Source: Deltaproteobacteria bacterium (GTDB taxonomy: Bacteria > Desulfobacterota > Dissulfuribacteria > Dissulfuribacterales > QOAL01). From it: a DNA stretch of 64,000 bases. Shown here piece by piece: positions 37,543 through 45,632 of the stretch. The stretch's first letter is position 1. Every line of letters begins with the position of its first letter. The notes under the pieces were generated by a model. The model was not told the origin of the DNA and ran no database searches. It saw only the letters and a list, made by a program, of their open reading frames with translations. Location of the stretch: the NCBI GenBank assembly GCA_015493475.1, contig WGDC01000089.1:18784-82783 (forward strand), in the 5' to 3' direction. A program made the translations under genes and the position numbers.

Positions 37543-37882
37543 AAGGTGTGGCGGAAAGCTCGATGCAGGAGAAGAGATAAAATATATGGGCCAGGTGCTG
37601 TGCGAGGACTGCTACATGGACGTCCTCTCTCCAACCCGGGTCTGCGACCCCTGGGCAGTCTACTCTGCAAAATCAGAAGACAGATCCGGGACTACCCTTA
37701 CAGATGTGCAGGAAAAAGTACTGGAGATTCTTAAGGAAACAGGCGGTCTTGAGCCCGACGGGCTTGCAAAGAGACTTGGCCTGAAGACGACCGATGTTCA
37801 AAGAGAACTTGCGGCCCTGAGACACATGGAAAAGGTAAGGGCCGCTATGAAGGGGGGCAAAAAGGTCTTCTGTCTGTGGTGA
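37532..37882 (+). CDS. LIM-like zinc ribbon plus winged-helix protein
   Basis: A 116-aa protein. The N-terminal part has two Cys pairs (KCERCGGKLD and LCEDCYMDVL) typical of a LIM-like or zinc-ribbon module. The rest is a winged helix-like segment (TLTDVQEKVLEILKETGG, then AKRLGLKTTDVQRELAAL). Cys from the first module probably bind one zinc. Start overlaps the ModE-like gene by 11 nt, so it is translated with it. Function unknown; the pairing suggests transcriptional control of molybdenum-related genes. Confidence 0.75.
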   Translation: MKCERCGGKLDAGEEIKYMGQVLCEDCYMDVLSPTRVCDPWAVYSAKSEDRSGTTLTDVQEKVLEILKETGGLEPDGLAKRLGLKTTDVQRELAALRHMEKVRAAMKGGKKVFCLW

Positions 37883-38241
37883 CGGGTGTGGGCCTCCCCT
37901 TCTTGGCCGCCTCTGGACCGGGGAAAAGCCTTTCAGAGGCGTTGTCTCGTCTAAGGCCAACTATTTATATTGATCTATGATCTGAGGAAGGCAAGAAAAG
38001 GAACAAGGAGATTTCCAAGATACGGGCCCAGGTAGAAAGACCCTTTGCCATAATAAAGAGCAAATGGAGACATACTCGGGCCAAATATATAGGGCTTTTA
38101 AGAAACTCGGTTCATATTCTCCTGATTTCCATGGCCTACAACCTGCGACGAGCCTGTTAATTAGCCACTAACCATATCAAAGAGTGGTGCGCCTCCTGGG
38201 AGAAATAATCGGTAGAAAACCATTTTAAAAAGGTCCCCAAA
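37883..38241. other. Intergenic region holding a transposase remnant
   Basis: 359 bp between the LIM/winged-helix gene and the methyltransferase gene. The left 100 bp holds an imperfect inverted repeat (GCCTCT at 37909 and AGAGGC at 37935) and no gene. The middle is the IS5-like transposase tail described separately. The right 80 bp has no recognised element apart from the upstream region of the methyltransferase. Confidence 0.6.
37981..38160 (+). pseudogene. IS5-family transposase C-terminal remnant
   Basis: Sixty codons, open from just after an in-frame TGA to a TAA at 38158. They encode the IS5/DDE-type C-terminus: EISKIRAQVERPFAIIKSKW, then YIGLLRNSVHILLISMAYNL and a final RRAC. Family members end with the same RVEHPFxxIKxxxGxxKxRYRGL pattern, carrying the last catalytic Glu. 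No start, N-terminal DDE region or terminal inverted repeat is present, so this is a dead fragment. Confidence 0.78.
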
Positions 38242-38907
38242 ATGAAGCAAAAACATGACTACTTTGACGAGGCAGCGCGAAATTGGGAAGAAAATCCCCG
38301 AAGAGTCGAGCTTGCAGCAGCGGTGGCACGGTCGATAAGGGACAACATACCGCTTTCCCGCAACATGACATGCATGGAGTACGGCTGCGGCACGGGGCTT
38401 GTCTCCATGCTCCTTGCCCCCTATCTTGGCCATATAACGGCCGTTGACACCTCGGAACAGATGTTGAAGGTCCTTGAAGGAAAACTATCTGCCCGGGACG
38501 GGATAAATAACATTTCTACGTACCAGCTTGATCTTACAAAAAACAATTTTCCCAACGACTTATTCAGAGAGGGGCTTGATCTGATCTTTTCAAGCATGAC
38601 CCTTCACCACGTTGGGCCTGTTGAGAAACTTCTACTCAGGTTTTATCAGCTCCTTAGGCCTGGGGGCTGGATAGCAGTGGCAGACCTTGACAAAGAGGAT
38701 GGAGATTTCCATGGCAGGGATATCCCAGGGGTGGCCCATTATGGATTCGATAGGGAGCAAATAAGCAGGATGCTATCCAAGTTTGGTTTTGAAAAAATAA
38801 AAATTCTTACGGCGCACAAAATAAAAAAGAACACTGAATCCGGGGCAAGCAAGATATTCCCGGTATTTCTCGCCCTCGGGAAAAAATTACAGACTAATCC
38901 TTACTGA
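38242..38907 (+). CDS. Class I SAM-dependent methyltransferase
   Basis: A 221-aa cytoplasmic methyltransferase of the UbiE/COQ5-like group. Motif I is CMEYGCGTGLVSMLLAPYL, followed by ITAVDTSEQMLKVLE and the post-II DLIFSSMTLHHVGPVEKLL. The N-terminus FDEAARNWEENPRRVELAAAV resembles small-molecule methyltransferases. Substrate unknown. It stands alone between the transposase remnant and the convergent DUF4136 gene. Confidence 0.85.
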   Translation: MKQKHDYFDEAARNWEENPRRVELAAAVARSIRDNIPLSRNMTCMEYGCGTGLVSMLLAPYLGHITAVDTSEQMLKVLEGKLSARDGINNISTYQLDLTKNNFPNDLFREGLDLIFSSMTLHHVGPVEKLLLRFYQLLRPGGWIAVADLDKEDGDFHGRDIPGVAHYGFDREQISRMLSKFGFEKIKILTAHKIKKNTESGASKIFPVFLALGKKLQTNPY

Positions 38908-38925
38908 ACGAAGGAATTATCTCTT

Positions 38926-39456
38926 TTAACGCCTTGCGGGCGGGAAGGACTTGAGGAGCTCCGTAGCCACTTGGAGCGCATATTTCATACGCTCATCGGG
39001 ATTTTTATGCGACTTCAGCCTGTCTGTTGCAATGCCCCTCCAGAATATATTCCTCGTCTTGGGATCCAGGGCATCCACTATTATTTTTCCTTCCTTGTAT
39101 TCGTATTCCCGCTGGATGGGTACCATTGCATAGGTTCCAAAGCCGTAGGGGTATAGCCCTACCCTCTGATAATCTGTTATCACCTGACGCCTGTTCTTTA
39201 TGTTGGTGTGAAAAACCACGTAGAAGTCCGCCTTTCCCTTGGAAGCCGGAACGTATCCCTTGGCCTTGAAAGCTCTCGTTAGGGCCTCAACTATGCGCTG
39301 CTGCATGGGGGAGTTACCGTGCCTATTGTAAACGATTGCAAAGGTCTTAAGCCTTGTAAAATCGAAACTGGAATTGTAATCACTCGTTACACGGAGAGTA
39401 GAACAGCCCGCAAATAGAAACAGCAATGCAAAAACTACAACAAAACCGCCTTTCAT
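38926..39456 (-). CDS. DUF4136 lipoprotein
   Basis: A 176-aa lipoprotein. The signal ends LLFLFAGC (Cys at about 18). The mature domain fits DUF4136: STLRVTSDYNSSFDFTRLKTFAIV near the start and GKIIVDALDPKTRNIFWRGIATDRL in the C-terminal half. The family is widespread in Gram-negative envelopes with no known activity. It ends 18 nt from the convergent methyltransferase gene. Confidence 0.85.
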   Translation of the reverse strand: MKGGFVVVFALLFLFAGCSTLRVTSDYNSSFDFTRLKTFAIVYNRHGNSPMQQRIVEALTRAFKAKGYVPASKGKADFYVVFHTNIKNRRQVITDYQRVGLYPYGFGTYAMVPIQREYEYKEGKIIVDALDPKTRNIFWRGIATDRLKSHKNPDERMKYALQVATELLKSFPPARR

Positions 39457-39605
39457 GGTTAATTGACCTCCTTGACGACCCTGCCTTTGGACGGAACGAT
39501 TCTAATCTTGTTGCTGCAATACATGTGAGTCTCAAAAATATCTACTAAATAGGATTAATAAAGTCAACATAATCCCTATTGTTGCCACACGAACAGGAAA
39601 ACACC

Positions 39606-40586
39606 TCAGCCTGGCAAGCATTCGGCAGGTTCTTCCCAGCCGAGTGCTTTGGCCTTGTACTTATTGGAAATTTTGAGTTTTACATCAAGAAAACGAAACA
39701 CTGCCGCAGCCACATCAACCCCGCATGTCTTTTCCAGCCCCTCAAACCCTGGAGAGGAGTTGACCTCGAGGATCCTCATACCGACTTCATCGTCATAGAG
39801 ATAGTCGAGACCAGCCATATCCATGCCGAGGACCTTCATGGTATCCGCCACTGCAAGCTGGTTCTTCAGGCCATACTCAAAGGGCACAGCGCTGCCTCCC
39901 TGGGAATAGTTGGATTTGAAGCCCTCGGCAGCCTTTCTTTCCATGGCTCCGACAATCATCCCTCCCACTGAAAGCACTCTGACATCCCTCCCCCTGCTTT
40001 CAGGCAGAAACTGCTGAAGAAAAAGCTCTGCATCCGGATTGTTCGCCTCGACGAACTGCAGCAAGTCGTTCAGGGCCTGGCGGGTTTCACACAGGTGAAC
40101 CCCGCTACCCTGGGTACCGATCCTGGTCTTTACCACTGTGGGAAGCCCTATCTCTTTTTCTACAAGATCGATATTCACGGGAAACTGAACAAGCATGGTC
40201 TTTGGCACTGGAAGCCGCGCATCGGAAAGCCTCTGGAGATGGAGCAGCTTATCCTGCGCTAGCGAAACCGCCGCTGAACTATTCAGGCTATAAATACCAA
40301 GCTTTTCAAGATGACGAAGCACCGCCAGGGCAAAGTAACTCGTGGTGGAGCCCATACGGGGTATGACAAAATCGGGCAAATCCTTTACGTGCTCTCCGTG
40401 CAAAAAGAGATCGGGCTTTCCTCCCATGCCTATTACGAAGGCAAGCTCCTCAGGATTTACCACTTCAACCCTGTACCCATATCTCGGCGCCGTTTCCATA
40501 AGACGATCTACCTCATAGGTTTCCTGTTTGACCAAGCTCCTGTCTGGCCTGTAAAGTATCCATCCCTGTGCTATGTATTTTTCCAT
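39606..40586 (-). CDS. RimK-like ATP-grasp ligase
   Basis: A 326-aa ATP-grasp enzyme of the RimK/glutamate ligase group. Visible are PDFVIPRMGSTTSYFALAVLRHLE, LAQDKLLHLQRLSDARLPVPKT, PTVVKTRIGTQGSGVHLCET (ATP-binding Lys), QFLPESRGRDVRVLSVGG and the metal-ligand end LEVNSSPGFEGLEKT. E. coli RimK adds glutamate to ribosomal protein S6, and rpsF is in this window, but the substrate here is not established. No C-terminal zinc-protease domain is present. It lies 245 bp downstream of the transporter fusion gene. Confidence 0.86.
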   Translation of the reverse strand: MEKYIAQGWILYRPDRSLVKQETYEVDRLMETAPRYGYRVEVVNPEELAFVIGMGGKPDLFLHGEHVKDLPDFVIPRMGSTTSYFALAVLRHLEKLGIYSLNSSAAVSLAQDKLLHLQRLSDARLPVPKTMLVQFPVNIDLVEKEIGLPTVVKTRIGTQGSGVHLCETRQALNDLLQFVEANNPDAELFLQQFLPESRGRDVRVLSVGGMIVGAMERKAAEGFKSNYSQGGSAVPFEYGLKNQLAVADTMKVLGMDMAGLDYLYDDEVGMRILEVNSSPGFEGLEKTCGVDVAAAVFRFLDVKLKISNKYKAKALGWEEPAECLPG

Positions 40587-40831
40587 TAGGTAACCTTCCT
40601 TTATTACACTATTTCAAAGCTGCCCCTTTTCTTGCCCGCCAATCGAGGCGTTATTGAGAAAAAGCTTACGTGCCCTGAAAAACGTCACGCCTTTTTGCGC
40701 CATGGCCTTGCCCATAGAAAAAACCTTATCATGAGACCTACTTGCATCAATGCCAGGACCAGGGAATCCCAAACGCACCCCTTCCGTTCTCAGCATACGC
40801 CTATTCCATGCCGTTCACAATACCGGGCAAA

Positions 40832-43066
40832 TTACTTTATCCACCCGAGCACATCCTTGGCAATGGACCACCTCCCCTTCGAGGCACTATGCCTCTTGCC
40901 CAATATCCAGTAATCGTATGCGGCCGTAGTCAGCCCAGACTTTACAGCAGTCTCGAGCCAGGTATTTACGTACCAAGCCCACTGCACCTGGTCATCTGGA
41001 AGAGCAAAGGCCATGGGACACTCGTACTTCAGACCCTTTGGGATCACCACCGTCCAGGCTGGATATATCAACGTCCAGGCGGTGGCCGTCTGGGCGGTAT
41101 AGAGCATGGCATCAACATCCTTGGCCTTGCCCCTGAAAAAATCCCTCGGAGAATTTATCACAACGAGCCTTGCGTTTGGGAAAAGCCGCTGACCCGCCCC
41201 TTCCTTGAACCTGAACGGCGTCACCCCGAGGCGCAGTCCCTCCATTCCCCTGATCTTGTCATAAGATGAAAAGTCATTCCGCCTGTAGTCGGGCACCACA
41301 AGGCCCAGATATTCATCAAGGTAACTACGTGAAAAAACGAACCTCAGGGCCCTTTGAGGGCTGACGCTTATGCCGCCCACTGCAAGGTCTATGCGTCCGC
41401 TGTCCAGGTCCTTTTCCACCCTGTTCCATTTTATTTTTACTATCTCAACAGCGACTCCAAGGTCCCTTGCAAGGCTGTGGACAAGCTCCATGTCGTACCC
41501 TACCACGTGGCCCTTGGCGTTTTTGAAGGCGAATGGCAGCCTATCCTTGGAATAACCAACCCTGAGGATTCCCCTGTCCTTGATGATCCTAAGCCGTGGC
41601 AGACTTAATTGTCCTGGACCAAGTGGTGCAGGATGGCCGTCTCCTTTCACTGTCGCAAGGGGCCCCATAAGTTCCATATTCACCAAGGTCTTGTAGCCCG
41701 TGTACTTATATGGAATCAGCCTTGTAAGAACAAACCCGAGCCCGGCCATTACAAGAGCCGTAACAACTAGGCTCGCTGCCGCCACTTCCACCATCTTACG
41801 CCATCTGAGCCTGCCAGCCATTGCACATGCGCCAAGAAGACATATTATAACACCATGCATGGCCGCAAGGGCCGTGGCAAAACGCATGGTAAAAACGCTG
41901 CCTAAGAGGTAAAGTTGAAAGAGATCTGCCGGAAGCTTAAAAAAATCAAGCATAAAGGGAATCGCAACTGCCATGGAGCCAAAGGCGGTCAATATTCCGA
42001 GCACGCAGAAGGCCGGGTAGCTTGAAACTCCAATGGGAGAGCCAACGAACCAGGCGGCAAATAGTACAAATCCTATTCCAAGTATGGTGCCCACACTAGG
42101 GAAACTGTAGGCAGTTGGCACAAGCGCATCCACTGCCGAAATAGTCGTCTTGTCCTTGAGCCCCTTCTTTTCAAGAAGTGCCTTTGTCTTCTCGGCTATC
42201 ATCGGCAGCACCACAAGGACCGTGCCGGTTGCAAAGGCGGTGACCATGGCGAGCCTCGCATCCTTGAGCACTTCCGAGTACTTGAAAGCCGCTGCCTTAG
42301 AGGCGAGCATTGGGAGGGCAAAAAAGGCAAGAACCAGCCACGCTCCAAGATAGATCCAAAGGTATACCTGGAGACGGCTGAGCTCCTCTACCTGCAGAGT
42401 TCCGGCTGCGGCTGCTGACAAAGCAAAGATGCCTACGGGGGCGCTCTTAGCCACAACCGACGCCATTTTCATCAGGGCGTCGCTGAGGTTCTGCATACTC
42501 AGGATGAACCCCTGCCTGTCCTGTACGGTAATAAGGGCCACCCCGAGAAAGATACTGAAGACCACGATGGCGGGCACTATGGTGTTGGCCATCGCATAAA
42601 AGGGATTTGAAGGTATGTACAGATCGAGAAAGTTGATCTTCCTTGATTCCGAAACCATGCTGGTACTGAAGAAATAGGCAGATGTCCAGTTGGGATAGGC
42701 GAGTGGAAGAAGGGTAAGGGTCAGGGCGGTCAAAACCCAGAGAAACAGGATCAGGCCCCCGCCACGCAGACCGATTTGCCGTGCCATTTTGAGGTCCAGC
42801 CGGCCAAGCCCTCCTATGAGCGAAACCATTATATATGGGATAACGGTCATCTGGAGAAGCTTTATGTAGATGTTTCCTATAATATTGAGTCGGCCGGCAG
42901 GTTCGCCGAAGAAGAGCCCCACAATGATTCCTAGGAAAAGGCTCGCGAAAACGCGTTGAAATGGAGTAAGTTTTAGAGGGTTGATCGTCACTTTCAAAAA
43001 GAAATAACCGCGGGCCCATACGTTCCGCCATTTCCCAGCCCGATTCGGGTATAAGTCTTTCCGCAC
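40832..43066 (-). CDS. Sodium:dicarboxylate symporter fused to a periplasmic solute-binding domain
   Basis: A 744-aa protein. Residues about 30-475 are an SDF (DctA/GltP) symporter with roughly eight transmembrane segments (TPFQRVFASLFLGIIVGLFF, VIPYIMVSLIGGLGRLDL, VSAVDALVPTAYSFPSVGT-like). Residues about 490-730 are an SBP_bac_3 amino-acid-binding domain (LRIIKDRGILRVGYSKDRLPFA, AVGGISVSPQRALRFVFS, DVDAMLYTAQTA). Such binding domains normally partner ABC transporters; here one is covalently joined to a secondary carrier. The start is GTG at 43066 by open frame; no clear ribosome-binding site is visible, and GTG 42991 is possible. Confidence 0.85.
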   Translation of the reverse strand: MRKDLYPNRAGKWRNVWARGYFFLKVTINPLKLTPFQRVFASLFLGIIVGLFFGEPAGRLNIIGNIYIKLLQMTVIPYIMVSLIGGLGRLDLKMARQIGLRGGGLILFLWVLTALTLTLLPLAYPNWTSAYFFSTSMVSESRKINFLDLYIPSNPFYAMANTIVPAIVVFSIFLGVALITVQDRQGFILSMQNLSDALMKMASVVAKSAPVGIFALSAAAAGTLQVEELSRLQVYLWIYLGAWLVLAFFALPMLASKAAAFKYSEVLKDARLAMVTAFATGTVLVVLPMIAEKTKALLEKKGLKDKTTISAVDALVPTAYSFPSVGTILGIGFVLFAAWFVGSPIGVSSYPAFCVLGILTAFGSMAVAIPFMLDFFKLPADLFQLYLLGSVFTMRFATALAAMHGVIICLLGACAMAGRLRWRKMVEVAAASLVVTALVMAGLGFVLTRLIPYKYTGYKTLVNMELMGPLATVKGDGHPAPLGPGQLSLPRLRIIKDRGILRVGYSKDRLPFAFKNAKGHVVGYDMELVHSLARDLGVAVEIVKIKWNRVEKDLDSGRIDLAVGGISVSPQRALRFVFSRSYLDEYLGLVVPDYRRNDFSSYDKIRGMEGLRLGVTPFRFKEGAGQRLFPNARLVVINSPRDFFRGKAKDVDAMLYTAQTATAWTLIYPAWTVVIPKGLKYECPMAFALPDDQVQWAWYVNTWLETAVKSGLTTAAYDYWILGKRHSASKGRWSIAKDVLGWIK

Positions 43067-43113
43067 GGAAAAAGGGGAAACGGGACGGTCGTTCCCCCCT
43101 GGTCAACAAACAC

Positions 43114-43190
<77 letters not shown>

Positions 43191-43265
43191 CTGGCAAAAA
43201 AATCAAGGCCCTGTATAATCACTTTTTAAATTATTGTAAAGAACAGGAACAGCATGGCAAAGCGC

Positions 43266-43294
43266 TTTAAGAAACTTTTCATATAGAGTATAAT
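43266..43294 (+). promoter_or_regulatory. Possible promoter upstream of slyD
   Basis: A perfect TATAAT at 43289-43294 preceded, with a 17-bp spacer, by TTTAAG (43266-43271). The -35 box matches only three of six consensus bases. It would give a 140-nt leader to slyD. Confidence 0.35.
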
Positions 43295-43443
43295 GACATA
43301 TCTCCATCAAGAAAGGAGATTTTCCTGAGAGACATTATTTTCCCCAATTTTAAGGCAGGGGAAGTGTAAAGACGCCGCGCATTTGATGTGTGTAGGCACG
43401 TTTATGGCAACCACCACAGAATAATTGGCATAAAGAGGAAAAA

Positions 43444-43923
43444 ATGAAGGTGCAAAACGATACGGTAGTCGAGATCCAATATACTCTTGAGGTAAAAGAC
43501 GATTATACCCCGCCTGAGCTTTCCAGGGTATTCAAAACGGAGTTTCTCTACGGAAGGGAACCGGTTATCCCGGCCCTTGAGAAGGCGATATTCCAACTTT
43601 CTGAAGGAGAAGAGGTAGAGGTCTACATTCCCCCGGAACAAGGCTTCGGCAATAGGGATGAATCATTAGTGACCGAGGTGCCCCTCTCTGAAGTAACGAG
43701 ACCGGACGCCCTTAAAAAGGGGAAATTGTACGAAGAGGTTACTCTCCATGGTCAGCCGGTCCGGTTCATGGTTAAAGAGATAAGGAAGGACAGCGTGGTG
43801 GCCGACTTCAACCACCCGGCAGCCGGAAAGGAACTGCTTATAAAGGCGCAGATCCTTTCCATACGCGCGGCCTCCGCCATGGACATCCTGAGGGCTGTAA
43901 ATTTTAATAGAGGCGGGGGGTGA
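43444..43923 (+). CDS. slyD: SlyD-like FKBP peptidyl-prolyl isomerase
   Basis: A 159-aa FKBP-type isomerase and chaperone. The N-terminal MKVQNDTVVEIQYTLEV and the FKBP core YGREPVIPALEKAIFQLSEGE with the conserved Gly/Phe motif PPEQGFGNRDESLV are clear. The insert-in-flap region (VPLSEVTRPDALKKGKLYEEV) is as in SlyD. The His/Cys-rich metal tail of E. coli SlyD is absent. Starts after AAGAGGAAAAA; the end overlaps tilS by 4 nt. Confidence 0.9.
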   Translation: MKVQNDTVVEIQYTLEVKDDYTPPELSRVFKTEFLYGREPVIPALEKAIFQLSEGEEVEVYIPPEQGFGNRDESLVTEVPLSEVTRPDALKKGKLYEEVTLHGQPVRFMVKEIRKDSVVADFNHPAAGKELLIKAQILSIRAASAMDILRAVNFNRGGG

Positions 43924-45476
43924 GCCTGCTGAAGGACGGGGACAGTCTGTCCCCCTTAATGCTCGGCCTTGACAAGGGCAAAAATTCCGCCATTTTTAGG
44001 AAATTCAAGGGGTTTGTTAACCAGTTTAGGCTGTTAAAAAACGCCGGCTCGGTTCTCGTGGCGCTTTCAGGCGGGCCTGATTCGGTCTGCCTATTGCACA
44101 TGCTCTACCTCTTATCCCTCAAACATAAATTTAGACTCTACGGAGCGCACTTTCATCACGGGCTTCGTGGAGAGGAAGCAGACAGGGACGCCTGCTTTTC
44201 ACGCATGATTTGCAGCGCCAACTCCATTACCTTCTTTCTTGGCTCAGGGGACGTAAAAGCCCTATCAAATAGGCAGGGTCTCGGGATACAGGATGCGGCA
44301 AGAAAACTCAGGTACCGTTTCCTAATGGATATTGCTGAAAAGAAATCCATTGATGTTGTAGCCACTGGCCATACGGCAGATGACCAGGCCGAGGAACTGA
44401 TACTCAGATTTATAAGGGGTTCGTCCCTTGGGGGCCTGTCTGGCATCAGGCCGGGGACAAACGGAAAGATCATCCGGCCACTTCTCTTCGCTAGAAAAAA
44501 AGAGATCGTGGAACATCTTGAAAAAATAGAAATACCATTTGTAAATGACTCATCAAACCTCGAAGAAAAATACACTCGAAACAGGGTGAGAATGATCCTT
44601 GTCCCAATGATAAAAAAAGGCTTTAACCCCTCCATTACCGGGTGCCTTTCAAGGACCGCCATGCTGCTTCAAGACGATGAAGACACCCTTTCAGCACTCG
44701 CTGCTGACGTTTACAAAAAGGCAAAGAAGCCCCGGAAGAGATTCCAGCGGAATTGTGAAAGGCAGCCGGTGCTATTGCAGGTGAGAAGGCTCCGGGGACA
44801 GCCCCCATCACTTATCAGGAGGGCATTGCTTTACGCGCTTCAGGAAGCTGGCGTGTCAAGAGAAAGGGTGGTTTCGGACCATCTCGTTAAACTGGAACAC
44901 ATGACCACTAAGGCCGTGCCATCCTCCCTTTACCGGCTTCCCGGGGGATTTTCGGCCCTGAGAATATATGACTGGCTCATAATCTCGGAAGATTTTTCGG
45001 CACGGCTTCAGAAGCTGCGCGAATCATCACTGTCCCTGAACATTGAAAGCACGGGAAGAATCGACCTTGGCCATGACCTTGGAATAATTATCTTGGAAAA
45101 AAGGGAGGCATTCCGGTTTGGTAACAGGCAGATGCAGGAACGCCCTTACCCGAGGCCCATTTTCCTTGGTTGTGATACAGATATTTTCCCCATAGAGATC
45201 AGATTCAGGAAGGCTGGAGACCGGTTCCTGCCACTTGGAGCGAAGGAACCAGTGAAACTCAAAAATTTTTTCATTAACAGACAGATCCCGAGGATAGTTC
45301 GGGATATAATTCCAGTGATTGTGAAAAAAGGAGAAATAGCGTGCCTCTGTGGCATTGAAGTGGGCGAACACTTCAGGGTCAAGGGACAAGAGATCATGGA
45401 AGTTCGCTGGGAACCACCGGAATTTCTAATGACCATATTTTCCCTGTCAAAAACCCGCCATGCATTGCCACAATGA
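43920..45476 (+). CDS. tilS: tRNA(Ile)-lysidine synthase
   Basis: Attaches lysine to C34 of tRNA-Ile(CAU), switching it to read ATA codons, which are common here. The 518-aa protein has the PP-loop VALSGGPDSVCLLHML (about 47-62), GHTADDQAEELILRFIRGSSLGGLSG, and the C-terminal TilS domain with FRKAGDRFLPLGAKEPVKLKNFFI. The start is GTG at 43920, overlapping slyD by 4 nt; the first 40 residues before the PP-loop are poorly conserved, so a later start is possible. Confidence 0.93.
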   Translation: MSLLKDGDSLSPLMLGLDKGKNSAIFRKFKGFVNQFRLLKNAGSVLVALSGGPDSVCLLHMLYLLSLKHKFRLYGAHFHHGLRGEEADRDACFSRMICSANSITFFLGSGDVKALSNRQGLGIQDAARKLRYRFLMDIAEKKSIDVVATGHTADDQAEELILRFIRGSSLGGLSGIRPGTNGKIIRPLLFARKKEIVEHLEKIEIPFVNDSSNLEEKYTRNRVRMILVPMIKKGFNPSITGCLSRTAMLLQDDEDTLSALAADVYKKAKKPRKRFQRNCERQPVLLQVRRLRGQPPSLIRRALLYALQEAGVSRERVVSDHLVKLEHMTTKAVPSSLYRLPGGFSALRIYDWLIISEDFSARLQKLRESSLSLNIESTGRIDLGHDLGIIILEKREAFRFGNRQMQERPYPRPIFLGCDTDIFPIEIRFRKAGDRFLPLGAKEPVKLKNFFINRQIPRIVRDIIPVIVKKGEIACLCGIEVGEHFRVKGQEIMEVRWEPPEFLMTIFSLSKTRHALPQ

Positions 45477-45498
45477 CTTGGCCGCCTCTCTTTTTTGG

Positions 45499-45528
45499 TT
45501 GCAATTCCATTGATGCATCAGTTAATTT
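45499..45528 (+). promoter_or_regulatory. Possible promoter upstream of ftsH
   Basis: TTGCAA (45499-45504), an 18-bp spacer and TAATTT (45523-45528) in a markedly AT-rich gap of 156 bp between tilS and ftsH. The match is moderate. Confidence 0.35.
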
Positions 45529-45632
45529 AATGCATAAATAACAAAATTGGGTTTTTTGCAGAACAATTTGGATTAACCGCCAAAATTCATAAATCCAACT
45601 ATTTTATTTTATTAAAAACTGGAGGAACGTTT

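Noticed and set aside
40614..40796. 60-codon minus-strand frame between the symporter fusion and the RimK-like gene
   Set aside because: No recognisable domain, no clear ribosome-binding site, and composition not clearly coding; left as intergenic.
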